Under the pieces are notes generated by a model, which was not told the DNA's origin, searched no databases, and saw only the letters and a program-made list of their open reading frames with translations. From JBIICI01 sp044238935 (GTDB lineage Bacteria > Pseudomonadota > Alphaproteobacteria > Micavibrionales > Micavibrionaceae): a stretch of 64,000 nt of DNA. Positions 43,067 through 52,185 of the stretch are shown piece by piece. The DNA is taken from the NCBI GenBank assembly GCA_044238935.1, contig JBIICI010000002.1, positions 60,403 to 124,402 on the forward strand, given 5' to 3'. Numbering within the stretch: position 1 is the stretch's first letter; every line of letters starts with the position of its first letter. The position numbers and the translations under genes were made by a program.

Positions 43067-44440
43067 ATGATTAAAAATATTTTAGCGGCATTTTTATTAT
43101 TTCTTGCCTTTATCCATCCTGCTTTCGCCGAGTCCGTTGCCTCCACAAATATTGATTCTGGCAATACGACATGGATTTTGATGTCTTCTGCCCTTGTAAT
43201 GCTGATGACCCCCGGTCTGGCGTTTTTTTATGCAGGTATGGTCAGTCAGAAAAATGTGGTTTCGACCTTATTACAAAATTATATCGCCCTTGCGATTGTA
43301 GGGCTGGTTTGGGTTAGTGTTGGCTATTCCTTGGTATTTAGTGAAGGACATGGGATTTTCACGGGCATGATCGGCAGTTTGGATTTTGCGATGCTAAAGG
43401 GGTTGGACACTAAACTTTATGCAGATTCGGGCGTTCCCCTTTATGCCTTTGTGGCTTTTCAAATGATGTTTGCGGCCATTACACCGGCCATTATCACGGG
43501 CGCAATTGCCGAGCGTGTCAATTTTGCCGCATGGTTGCTGTTATTAGCGGTCTGGAGCTTATGTGTCTATGTCCCTGTTGCCCATTGGGTTTGGGGGCCC
43601 TCAGGTTGGATCGCAAAGGATGGCGGACTGGATTTTGCAGGGGGATTGGTTGTGCATATCACCGCAGGGATCGCAGGCTTAATCGCCGCCAAAATGTTTG
43701 GGCGACGCATTAATGCCGATGAAGTCAATATGCCCAATGATGTGTCCATGATTATGTTAGGAGGGGCGCTTTTGTGGTTTGGCTGGTTTGGTTTTAACGC
43801 AGGATCAGCCATCACCGCAGGGCATTTGGCTGCACATGCCTTTATGACAACCTATGTTGGGGCGGCCGCATCGTTTCTCACATGGATGATGGTCGATTGG
43901 ATCAGACATAAGAAACCTTCCGCCGTGGGTGCAACTATTGGATTGGTGGTTGGATTGGTCACGATTACACCGGCTGCGGGCTATGTTTCTGTTCAATCGG
44001 CAATGTTAATGTGTGCGGCATCAGGAATTTTGTGTAATCTTTTTACGCAATTTTTTAAATCAAAGATTCAATTAGATGATACGTTGGACGTGTTTGCATG
44101 CCACGGTATGGGGGGCATATTGGGGGCGATTATGACAGGGCTGTTTGCAGAACATGCCATCAACCCAGCCGTCACGACCCAAGGTTTGTTAATCAGCGGC
44201 GAATGGGGATTATTTCTTGCTAATATTAAGGCTGTGATTGCTGTATCGCTTTATACCGCAATTGTGACCTATGTTCTGATTAAAATCGTTAGCCTGATCA
44301 CACCCATTCGGATCACACAAGAGGGCGAAGAAAAGGGCTTGGATGTCGTCATTCACGGTGAAATTTCGCGCATACAAGGCGACCCATCCCATATTTTTAA
44401 TGTAGCGCGTGATGATAAATATAGTGTTTTAAAAGATTGA
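43067..44440 (+). CDS. amt: Ammonium transporter (Amt family)
   Basis: Inner-membrane channel for ammonium uptake. I start at the ATG at 43067 (457 residues), giving a signal peptide that ends near HPAFAES; a TTG start at 43031 adds unrelated residues. About eleven hydrophobic segments follow. Amt signatures are FYAGMVSQKNVVSTLLQN, VVHITAGIAGLIAAKM and DVFACHGMGGILGA (pore His residues), and WFGFNAGSAI. The usual glnK (PII) partner is not next to it. The stop codon merges into a structured element at 44438-44549. Confidence 0.97.
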   Translation: MIKNILAAFLLFLAFIHPAFAESVASTNIDSGNTTWILMSSALVMLMTPGLAFFYAGMVSQKNVVSTLLQNYIALAIVGLVWVSVGYSLVFSEGHGIFTGMIGSLDFAMLKGLDTKLYADSGVPLYAFVAFQMMFAAITPAIITGAIAERVNFAAWLLLLAVWSLCVYVPVAHWVWGPSGWIAKDGGLDFAGGLVVHITAGIAGLIAAKMFGRRINADEVNMPNDVSMIMLGGALLWFGWFGFNAGSAITAGHLAAHAFMTTYVGAAASFLTWMMVDWIRHKKPSAVGATIGLVVGLVTITPAAGYVSVQSAMLMCAASGILCNLFTQFFKSKIQLDDTLDVFACHGMGGILGAIMTGLFAEHAINPAVTTQGLLISGEWGLFLANIKAVIAVSLYTAIVTYVLIKIVSLITPIRITQEGEEKGLDVVIHGEISRIQGDPSHIFNVARDDKYSVLKD

Positions 44441-44549
44441 TTGGACAGTCAGCGAAAATGGCGTTTCATGAGAACCGCAACGGAGTGGACATTGAAGTCC
44501 ATGCATAGCGAAAGCGCAAGGAAATGTTATTTGCAGTGCTATCCAATCA
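44438..44549. other. Closed stem-loop element overlapping the amt stop codon
   Basis: Outer arms TGATTGGACAG (44438-44448) and CTATCCAATCA (44539-44549) pair with one mismatch. Inside are GTGGAC/GTCCAT (loop ATTGAA), a GC-GAAA-GC tetraloop motif, and an AAAT-GTT-ATTT hairpin. There is no T-run, so it does not look like a simple terminator; it could be an mRNA 3' structure, an RNA element or a mobile repeat. Confidence 0.5.
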
Positions 44550-44584
44550 GTATTTTGAAATACTATAGGTTTATATTCCATACA

Positions 44585-46270
44585 TCACATCCCTGAATAA
44601 TTAGGCCCTCCTCCGCCTTGAGGAACTGTCCAGTCTATGTTTTGGCTTGGGTCTTTAATATCGCATGTTTTACAGTGAATACAATTTTGGGCATTAATCT
44701 GTAGAGCAGGCTGACCTGTGACATCCGTTACAATCTCATAAACAGCGGCAGGGCAGTAACGTTGTGCGGGTTCATCATATTGTGCCAAATTCACCTGTAC
44801 GGGAATATTGGGGTCTTTTAACCTCAGATGCACAGGTTGGTCTTCTTCGTGATATGTATTGGATAAATGAACGGATGATAGACGATCAAAGGTAAGAATA
44901 TGATCAGGGGCTGGATACTCAATAGGCGTACAATCTGTTTTAAGCTTTAACGATGTATGATCCGCATGGTTTTTGATGTGATGTGTACGTTTGCCTTTGG
45001 TCAATGTCTCTAAAGCGGCGTTCCATAGCCCGTACCATAGGCCTTTTTGAAACCCTGCCCGAATATTACGGCTGGCGTACAGCTCTTCCCATAGCCAACT
45101 TTTCTCAAAAGAGGATTGATAGGCTTCACAAATACTGCCTTGTACAGCATCTTGATCACTATGCAAAAAGGGAATCAAGGCTTCTGCGGCTAACATCGCA
45201 GATTTCATCGCGGTATGATTGCCCTTAATCTTGGCAACGTTCAAAAATCCTGCTGCATCACCGATCAAAAGACCACCAGCAAAGCCCAATTTGGGCAAAG
45301 AATGCAATCCACCCTCACACAAAGCTCGTGCGCCATAGGCAATACGGCGACCGCTTTGGAGTATTTTTTTAAAATGGGGATGCGTTTTAAAACGCTGCAT
45401 TTCTTGGAAAGGGGATAGATAGGGATTTTGATAATCTAAACCCACCACAAAGCCAATGGAGACCAAGTTTTCTCCGTAATGATACATCCATCCGCCACCA
45501 TAGGTCTGTGTATCCATTGGCCAACCTAATGTATGTGTGATGTGGCCTTTTTGATGATGTTCAGGGCGTACCTCCCATATTTCCTTGATCCCTAGGCCGT
45601 ACGTCTGAGGGTCGCAATCGCGACGCAGATCATAATGCACCATTAACCGTTTGGATAAAGAGCCATGACAGCCTTCTGCAATAATCGTTTGACGGGCTGT
45701 AATCGCCACACCTGATTCGTAATGTGCTGTTCTTTCACCATTTTTGCCAATACCCATATCATTTGTGGCAACCCCTATCACGCGATTGTGATCATTTAAC
45801 AAAATTTCATGCGCGGCAAACCCTGCGTAAATCTCCACGCCCAATGATTCGGCTTGGGTGGCTAACCATTGATTGACCTCCCCCATCGATACAATATAAT
45901 TGCCCTGATTATGCATTTGTGGTGGTGTCGGCAATCGCCATGCTTTTTGAGAGTTCAAATAGTAAAAAGAATCATGCGTCGCCTGTGTCTGTAACGGTGC
46001 GCCACGTTCCTGCCAATCGGGGAATAGCTCGTTTAATGAACGTGGTTCAAATACCGCCCCTGAGAGGGAATGCGCCCCAATTTGCGCCCCTTTTTCCAAA
46101 ACACAAACAGACAGATTTACATCTAGCTGTTTTAAACGAATAGCGCATGATAATCCAGCTACGCCACCACCCACAATCACAACATCATAAGACATGATCT
46201 CCCGATCCATCCGCGCGGGCTGTGGTGTGTTATCTGTTTGTGTCAAGCAAGAATGAATTGATAGGCTCAT
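44585..46270 (-). CDS. Electron-transfer flavoprotein:ubiquinone oxidoreductase
   Basis: Membrane-associated flavoprotein that passes electrons from ETF (fatty acid and amino acid oxidation) to ubiquinone. It has 561 residues: an N-terminal FAD motif YDVVIVGGGVAGLSCAIRL, a middle ubiquinone/membrane-associating region, and a C-terminal 4Fe-4S domain (YCPAAVYEIV, then QNCIHCKTCDIKDP). The start is uncertain: MDREIMSYD at 46210 matches the common N-terminus better than the M at 46270, which lacks a clear ribosome site. etfA/etfB are not in the window. Confidence 0.95.
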   Translation of the reverse strand: MSLSIHSCLTQTDNTPQPARMDREIMSYDVVIVGGGVAGLSCAIRLKQLDVNLSVCVLEKGAQIGAHSLSGAVFEPRSLNELFPDWQERGAPLQTQATHDSFYYLNSQKAWRLPTPPQMHNQGNYIVSMGEVNQWLATQAESLGVEIYAGFAAHEILLNDHNRVIGVATNDMGIGKNGERTAHYESGVAITARQTIIAEGCHGSLSKRLMVHYDLRRDCDPQTYGLGIKEIWEVRPEHHQKGHITHTLGWPMDTQTYGGGWMYHYGENLVSIGFVVGLDYQNPYLSPFQEMQRFKTHPHFKKILQSGRRIAYGARALCEGGLHSLPKLGFAGGLLIGDAAGFLNVAKIKGNHTAMKSAMLAAEALIPFLHSDQDAVQGSICEAYQSSFEKSWLWEELYASRNIRAGFQKGLWYGLWNAALETLTKGKRTHHIKNHADHTSLKLKTDCTPIEYPAPDHILTFDRLSSVHLSNTYHEEDQPVHLRLKDPNIPVQVNLAQYDEPAQRYCPAAVYEIVTDVTGQPALQINAQNCIHCKTCDIKDPSQNIDWTVPQGGGGPNYSGM

Positions 46271-46360
46271 ATGTGTGATTTGGCTTTTGATCTGGTTGAA
46301 GATAGCATATAGTTGTCTTAAAATAGTGTATGCGCAAAAGATTAATAGTTTTTTATTTTT

Positions 46361-47218
46361 ATGGATTCCTTTGAATTTTACAAAGCCGCCCTACAGTGGC
46401 ATTTAGATTGTGATGCCGCCTTTCCGATGCTTGATCATCCTGTGGGGCTGTATGACGCTGTTCTTGAACCTTTATCCCCTTTATCATCCCCCCTTGAAAA
46501 ACAAGAGCATAGAGAACAAACAGCTTTAAAACCCATCACAACCCTATCCAGCCCCTTAAAACCAACCAATGAATGGATAGAACAGGCTAAAAATCTGGCA
46601 ATCGGCGCGTTAGATTTAGATGATTTAAAAGAAAAATTACTTCATTTCGACGGTATTGGATTAAAACAAACAGCACGACACTGCATTTTTGGGAACGGTC
46701 ATACGGATTCGCCTGATCTGATGATTATTGGTGACCGCCCCCATGACCAAGATGAACGGACAGGACAGGCTTTTTCAGGATTGGATGGTCAATTTATTGA
46801 TCAGGCTCTAAAATCCTTAAAATTCAGCCGTGATCCCGATATAATAGCGACAGGGACAAAAACCGTTTACAGCAGTTTTATTGTGAATTGGCGCCCTCCG
46901 GGGAATCAAGATCCGTCTGATAATGAATGCGCCCTTAGTTTGCCCTTTATTCATCGTCATATTGCCCTAATTAAACCCAAGCGCATTTTAATTTGCGGCC
47001 GTATCGCCGCGCGCTTGTTATTATCAAAGGATATGACCCTGACCAAATGGCGTGAAAATTGGTTTTCTTATGAATATGATTCTGTACGTATACCCGTACG
47101 CGTAACACATACACCCTTACATCTCTTGGAAATGCCTGCCTGTAAACGTGATTTTTGGATTGATATGGTCAAAATCTGTTATGCTCACACCCCATCCCCC
47201 CAAAAAATAAAAAATTAA
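46361..47218 (+). CDS. Uracil-DNA glycosylase family 4-like protein, divergent
   Basis: A 285-residue protein. From about residue 95 it aligns by eye with the family 4 core: LKQTARHCIFGNGHTDSPDLM, GQAFSGLDGQFIDQAL, the FIVNWRPPGNQDPSDNE block (173-189), IALIKPKRILICG, and a C-terminal HTPLHLL (His250). However, motif 1 reads GDRPH (124-128) instead of GEAPG. Cysteines expected for the 4Fe-4S cluster before LK and before PFI are replaced. Activity is therefore uncertain; it may be a degenerate or altered repair protein. Its 3' end is 12 bp from the hydrolase gene. Confidence 0.8.
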   Translation: MDSFEFYKAALQWHLDCDAAFPMLDHPVGLYDAVLEPLSPLSSPLEKQEHREQTALKPITTLSSPLKPTNEWIEQAKNLAIGALDLDDLKEKLLHFDGIGLKQTARHCIFGNGHTDSPDLMIIGDRPHDQDERTGQAFSGLDGQFIDQALKSLKFSRDPDIIATGTKTVYSSFIVNWRPPGNQDPSDNECALSLPFIHRHIALIKPKRILICGRIAARLLLSKDMTLTKWRENWFSYEYDSVRIPVRVTHTPLHLLEMPACKRDFWIDMVKICYAHTPSPQKIKN

Positions 47219-47230
47219 GAAATAAACTGT

Positions 47231-48061
47231 ATGATGAAAACATACACACTTCGTAAGGCAAAGAAATTCATGATCGAATGTTTTAGCGCCCTCTTTATTG
47301 GATTTTGTATTTTTCTGCTGGGGTTGCATTTCTTCCAACATTTGCTGATTTACCATCCTGACCGTACGCAGCCCAGCGCAGCCATCCGCGATGATATTCC
47401 CGCCCAAGATTTAATGTTACAGACCACAGATGGACTCACGCTAAAATCATGGTTTACAGCCCCCACTCAACAACGGCCTATCATTATCTTTTTTCACGGC
47501 AATGCAGGCAATATCGCAGAACGTGGGTTCAAAGCCAAATTATTACACCAACATGGATATGGCGTGTTATTGGTGGAATATCGTGGTTTTGGAGGGAATA
47601 AAGGCATCCCTTCTGAAAAAGCATTTTATCAAGATGCGAAAGGTTGGATGAATCTGATTCAAAAAACATACCCTAATCATAAAATCGTTTTTTATGGCGA
47701 ATCCATTGGAACAGGGACAGCCACAGAAATGGCCTATCGCAATCAAGATGCCGCAGCCTTGATCTTAGAAACGCCCTTTGCCTCTTTGACCGAAGAAGGA
47801 AAAAGAACCTACCCCTTCCTTCCTGTAAAAACCATGCTGCATGATCGCTATGATAATCAACAAAAAATTGTTGATATTCACATGCCTGTGTTAATCTTGC
47901 ACGGAACAGCAGACGAAACAATACCCTATGAGCATGCGCAAAAACTATACAAACTTGCGAATGAACCGAAAAAGTTTGCAACCTTCCCAAATGGTATGCA
48001 TAGCGACCTGTATCAATATGGCGCATTTGATCATATTCTAAAATTTCTAAAGGAACTTTAG
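47231..48061 (+). CDS. Alpha/beta hydrolase with N-terminal membrane anchor (BEM46-like)
   Basis: A 276-residue serine hydrolase. An N-terminal anchor (about 15-38) precedes the fold. The oxyanion/HG motif FFHGNAGNIAERG, the nucleophile elbow GESIGTGTA, the acid in HGTADETIP and the His in GMHSDL complete the catalytic triad, as in ABHD13/BEM46 proteins. The substrate is unknown. A 12-bp perfect hairpin covers its stop codon. Confidence 0.9.
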   Translation: MMKTYTLRKAKKFMIECFSALFIGFCIFLLGLHFFQHLLIYHPDRTQPSAAIRDDIPAQDLMLQTTDGLTLKSWFTAPTQQRPIIIFFHGNAGNIAERGFKAKLLHQHGYGVLLVEYRGFGGNKGIPSEKAFYQDAKGWMNLIQKTYPNHKIVFYGESIGTGTATEMAYRNQDAAALILETPFASLTEEGKRTYPFLPVKTMLHDRYDNQQKIVDIHMPVLILHGTADETIPYEHAQKLYKLANEPKKFATFPNGMHSDLYQYGAFDHILKFLKEL

Positions 48062-48067
48062 AAATTT
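48041..48067. terminator. Perfect AT-rich hairpin at convergent gene ends
   Basis: AAATTTCTAAAG (48041-48052), loop GAA, CTTTAGAAATTT (48056-48067): a 12-bp perfect stem, spanning the hydrolase TAG and reaching to the end of the convergent NDUFA9-like gene. It probably helps separate or terminate both transcripts. There is no typical T-run. Confidence 0.6.
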
Positions 48068-49021
48068 CTATTGCGTACGTAACCGTTTCTGACGAAAAAT
48101 ACCCCCCATTTTATGATGCGACAGGTAATCAGGCACAATCGCGTGAACAGATTGCGGTGTGATTCCTAAATCCTTAAGGTTTGGATAAGATCCCGTGCTG
48201 ATATTATCATAATGTAAACTGGTGATCTGATCCAAAGTCAACGGTGGCTTGGGTAAGATCGACATAAAAACCGCCTGTATCCGCGCAATCGTAAAGGGGA
48301 TCGGCAATAAAACAGCACAATGATGCGTATAATGTTTGATCAGTTGCAAAATCTGTTTGAATGTAAAAATTTGATCGCCTGTGATTTCAAACAGACGGAT
48401 AGCCGGCTTTTTCTGAATTAGGACAATAACCGCGCGCGCAACATCTCCAACATAAACAGGTTGAAACTTTGTCTTGCCTCCTCCAATAAGTGGCAGAAAC
48501 GGCAAGATAGACGCCATTTTTGCAAAGAGGTTAAAGAACTGATCCTCCGCCCCGAAAATAACAGAAGGACGCAACACCCAGCTTTTATCGAAATTCGTAA
48601 AAATTGCCTCTTCCCCTGCTTTCTTTGCTTTCGCATAGCGCGCTTGATTTACATCAACCCCAAGAGCAGAGAGATGAATAAATTGTGAAACCCCATGCTG
48701 TGCGCATGCTGTTGCGATATTTTCAGGCAGGGTCGTCATCAATGTTGTAAAATCGCCCTTATGTTTTTCCTGCAAAACACCCACACAATTAATCACAATA
48801 TCTGATCCTGCGATGACATTTGATATAAAATCATATTCTGTAATATCCCCTGATACCGCGGCAATTTGTCCCACTGCGCCATAAGGTTTTAAAAAATAAG
48901 CACTCTGTGGAAAGCGCGTTACAATTTTGATACGATAATATTCATCGGTCAAAGCGGCCAGCTGCTGCACAATATAGCGCCCGACAAATCCTGTGCCTCC
49001 AAAAATTGTGACTGTTTTCAT
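48068..49021 (-). CDS. NDUFA9-like NAD(P)-binding protein
   Basis: A 317-residue atypical short-chain dehydrogenase-fold protein related to the NDUFA9 accessory subunit of complex I. It shows the NAD(P) motif FGGTGFVGRYIV near the N-terminus, INCVGVLQ, the FIHLSALGVD and RYAKAKKAGEEA stretch, and WVLRPSVIFGAEDQFFN. In alphaproteobacteria these proteins are either complex I accessory subunits or related NADPH-binding proteins; a direct complex I role cannot be read from sequence alone. Confidence 0.9.
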   Translation of the reverse strand: MKTVTIFGGTGFVGRYIVQQLAALTDEYYRIKIVTRFPQSAYFLKPYGAVGQIAAVSGDITEYDFISNVIAGSDIVINCVGVLQEKHKGDFTTLMTTLPENIATACAQHGVSQFIHLSALGVDVNQARYAKAKKAGEEAIFTNFDKSWVLRPSVIFGAEDQFFNLFAKMASILPFLPLIGGGKTKFQPVYVGDVARAVIVLIQKKPAIRLFEITGDQIFTFKQILQLIKHYTHHCAVLLPIPFTIARIQAVFMSILPKPPLTLDQITSLHYDNISTGSYPNLKDLGITPQSVHAIVPDYLSHHKMGGIFRQKRLRTQ

Positions 49022-49075
49022 GGCTATTCCTTTGTTAAATGATCATTGAATATGCTGATGATACGGCGCAATGCC

Positions 49076-50344
49076 TTAGAGATCAAGAGGAGAAGATGAC
49101 AAAATATGACCAGCCAAATACAAAGACCCTGTGATTAAAATTCGTGCATTTTCAGCCGGTTTGAAATCCGTCATTCTTTGGACTGGCCATCCTTGTTCCT
49201 GACACAGCATAAATAAATCCTCATTGGAATAGGCCTTTGGCTCATGGGGGATCTCAAGCGGAATGATCGTCGTGATATAGGGTAGCATGGGGGTGATAAA
49301 GCCACTTATATCCTTTCCCTGCAACATACCAAACATGACATAAAGAGGGCGGCGAGGGGTATCTTCCGCATCCCATTGCTGCATCTGTTGCGCAAGCGCC
49401 GCGGCAGCACTGTCATTATGCCCCCCATCTACCCAATATTCCAGATCATCCCGTTCAGGGAAAAAAGGGTTAAAAGAAATCTTTTGTAACCGAGCCGGCC
49501 AATGGGCAGATTCTAAACCTTTATGGATGGTGGATTGTTGGATTTGACGATAGCCACATTCTTGTAAAAAATGCGCCACCCCGACAGAAAGCCCTGCATT
49601 ATGATATTGATGCGCTCCTTTTAAAGATAAATTCAGATCAATCGGTGCGGGCGGACAAATATTTAAATCCGCCTTTATGGTCATGGCCCGTGTTTTTAAA
49701 CAATCCAACGCCCCTGATATGGGTTGATGTATTGTAAAGCACGGGTGATTAGGGCGCATAATCCCTGCTTTTTCAAAGGCAATTTGTTCAATCGTTGTTC
49801 CCAGATATTCTGTATGATCAAAAGAAAGGGCTGTAATGACACTGCATAGGCTATCAGGAATAATATTGGTACAATCTAATCTTCCCCCCATGCCGACTTC
49901 TAATAAAACAAAATCGGCAGGATGTTGTGAAAAGACCCAAAATGCCAAAGCCGTTGCAAATTCAAAAAAGGTCAAGGGCGCATTTTGGTTTATATCCAAA
50001 ATATAATCAATCGCCCTTTCTAAGGTTTGATCATCAATCATCTGACCATTTAATTGGATCCGTTCATTAAAAACCTGTAAATGCGGCGATGTATAGACAT
50101 GCACGTTGTATCCTGATGCTTGTAAAATTGATTGCAAAAACGCAATGACTGAGCCTTTGCCATTTGTACCCGCAACATGGATAATCGGTGGCAATCGCCG
50201 TTCAGGATTGCCCATTTTTTGTAAAAGCGATAGATAAGATGGACGAAAACCAGATTCAATGCGGCGCCCTGTATTCAATGTATAAATAGCAGCTAATTTA
50301 TGCGCCAAAGATGAACAAGGGTGAGAGGCATCACGATCATACAT
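49076..50344 (-). CDS. folC: Bifunctional folylpolyglutamate/dihydrofolate synthase
   Basis: Adds glutamates to folates (and to dihydropteroate in the bifunctional form). I start at the ATG at 50344 (422 residues): the earlier frame start at 50377 lies inside a terminator hairpin, and GGGAG is placed well before 50344. The P-loop is HVAGTNGKGSVIAF; SPHLQVFNERIQLNG and the ALSFDHTEYLG block follow, with the C-terminal domain showing WVDGGHNDSAA. accD often precedes folC in this class but is not here. Confidence 0.95.
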   Translation of the reverse strand: MYDRDASHPCSSLAHKLAAIYTLNTGRRIESGFRPSYLSLLQKMGNPERRLPPIIHVAGTNGKGSVIAFLQSILQASGYNVHVYTSPHLQVFNERIQLNGQMIDDQTLERAIDYILDINQNAPLTFFEFATALAFWVFSQHPADFVLLEVGMGGRLDCTNIIPDSLCSVITALSFDHTEYLGTTIEQIAFEKAGIMRPNHPCFTIHQPISGALDCLKTRAMTIKADLNICPPAPIDLNLSLKGAHQYHNAGLSVGVAHFLQECGYRQIQQSTIHKGLESAHWPARLQKISFNPFFPERDDLEYWVDGGHNDSAAAALAQQMQQWDAEDTPRRPLYVMFGMLQGKDISGFITPMLPYITTIIPLEIPHEPKAYSNEDLFMLCQEQGWPVQRMTDFKPAENARILITGSLYLAGHILSSSPLDL

Positions 50345-50359
50345 AAAAATGGTTTCTCC

Positions 50360-50389
50360 CAAAATAAAGGAGGGCAAAAGCCCCCCTTT
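50360..50389 (-). terminator. Terminator of the M23 peptidase gene
   Basis: On the minus strand, AAAGGGGGGC, loop TTTT, GCCCTCCTTT (one G-U pair), then ATTTT. It marks the end of the M23 gene and excludes the earlier folC start. Confidence 0.85.
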
Positions 50390-50411
50390 CTATGCAATTT
50401 TTATCAATTTT

Positions 50412-52016
50412 TTATTGGTTAACTGGTTCATTTTTGCCAGCATCTGCAACAATTGTGGTTGAAACATCAAGTTTCTTAAATTTTGCATTATAATTTTTAA
50501 CATTGTTACGGAAACGTCTTAATTCTCTCGCCTCTAAAACCTCACCGATAGGTAAATCAACACGATTCGGGTTAATTTGCTGACCATTTTTTAGAATTTC
50601 ATAGTGCAAATGGGGGCCTGTTGAACGACCTGTTGTGCCAACATATCCAATCACTTGTCCTTGAGAAACGCGTGTTCCACTGCGAATGCCTTTGGCAAAG
50701 CCATTCATGTGTGCATAGGCAGTTTTAAATGTTTTATTATGGCGGATTGCAACATAATTCCCATATGATCCATTACGTCCCGCCTTCTCAATAACACCAT
50801 CACCAGCCGCATAAATCGGCGTTCCACGGGGAGCAGAAAAGTCAATGCCTTTATGCATTTTGCTATAACCCAAAACAGGGTGACGACGCATCCCAAACCC
50901 AGATGAAACACGCGCCCCATCAATGGGTGTTTTCATCAAGGTACGACGCAAACTTTGACCTTTTTCGTCAAAATAGGCGACTTGACCATTTAATCGCTCA
51001 TGACGATAGATTGATCTGGTTTTTCCTTTGACCGTAAGGCTTGCATATTCAACAACTGGATTTTGGCTCATCTCACCATTTTGTGTCTCTTCTTGAGAGA
51101 AGAAAATATCCAAACGATCCCCTTTTTTCAAATCACGTTCAAAATCAACGCCCCATGAATATAAACGAATCGCCTCAGAAACCACACTGGATTTAACCCC
51201 AGCCCGTGCCGCAGATCCGTATAATGAGCCATCGACAGAAATATGCGCCGCATATTCCTTACGGAACAGAGGTTTTTGTGTTATTTTTCCATCAAAATTA
51301 CCCTTGCCATCTTGCAATAATTTCAGGGTTTTCAATGGATTAATATCAAAAGAAATTTGCTCAATTTTATAGCTTGGTTTACGGGCGGCGTTGTGGCTGT
51401 TCATCACGGGATCATTACGTTTCAAAGAAACCGTAAACACATGACCGGGGCGCAAATTACGCGGATCAAAATGTTCCTTCATTAATTTTGAAACTTGCAT
51501 GCTCTCATCATGATCAATACCAGCGCGTGAAAATGCTGTTGATAAAGTATCACCAGAACGAATCTTGATCATTTCCGTTTTATGAACGGGCGCTTCGTCA
51601 ATACGGCGCATGGCTTTATCTGCTTGTGGCTGATTTAACATCGCCTCTTCTAATAAAGGATAGCGCGTATCGCCGTCTTGGTTCGGGATAACCGGTAAGG
51701 ATAAACGTGATTGTTGATTCAGCGATGCCTTCTTATATGATAAGTACGCAGGCGGCATGATCAATGCATTTGATAAAGGAATAAAGCCAAAGCCTGTCAT
51801 GCTGCTTAAGGAAACAAACAATAACAAGCAATAACGCGCACGCAAACGATTAGAGCGCGTCAAAAAATGGCGATGTTTAAAGGGAAGATAGTGACCAACT
51901 AAGGTACAGCTTCTAACGAACAAGATCCCCAGACCCAGTTGTATTTTTGACAATGCTTGCACGGTACTATTGTAAGAATGCAAAACATTTGATGTTTTAT
52001 TTATGGTATGCATCAT
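50412..52016 (-). CDS. M23-family peptidase with LysM-like domain (envelope)
   Basis: A 534-residue cell-wall enzyme or activator. A cytoplasmic Arg-rich N-terminus and a membrane anchor (about 63-88) are followed by a LysM-like binding segment (SGDTLSTAFSRAGIDHDE). The C-terminal M23 domain (about 370-480) keeps its zinc ligands: MHKGIDFSAPRGTPIYA and GPHLHYEI (about 470). Such proteins cut peptide cross-links or activate amidases during division. Its terminator lies at 50360-50389. Confidence 0.92.
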   Translation of the reverse strand: MMHTINKTSNVLHSYNSTVQALSKIQLGLGILFVRSCTLVGHYLPFKHRHFLTRSNRLRARYCLLLFVSLSSMTGFGFIPLSNALIMPPAYLSYKKASLNQQSRLSLPVIPNQDGDTRYPLLEEAMLNQPQADKAMRRIDEAPVHKTEMIKIRSGDTLSTAFSRAGIDHDESMQVSKLMKEHFDPRNLRPGHVFTVSLKRNDPVMNSHNAARKPSYKIEQISFDINPLKTLKLLQDGKGNFDGKITQKPLFRKEYAAHISVDGSLYGSAARAGVKSSVVSEAIRLYSWGVDFERDLKKGDRLDIFFSQEETQNGEMSQNPVVEYASLTVKGKTRSIYRHERLNGQVAYFDEKGQSLRRTLMKTPIDGARVSSGFGMRRHPVLGYSKMHKGIDFSAPRGTPIYAAGDGVIEKAGRNGSYGNYVAIRHNKTFKTAYAHMNGFAKGIRSGTRVSQGQVIGYVGTTGRSTGPHLHYEILKNGQQINPNRVDLPIGEVLEARELRRFRNNVKNYNAKFKKLDVSTTIVADAGKNEPVNQ

Positions 52017-52185
52017 AAATTTATTGTGTTTATTTCAGACATAAACAATGCTTTTAATCAAAGAAAAATAAAAAAGCAAGAAATTTATATGTTTTTGAAA
52101 TAATCCTTTGGTGAAATTGATGAATATATAAAGATATTGTAAATTCGAAATGAGTATAATCGATTCTAAAGTGGAAATAAACCCC

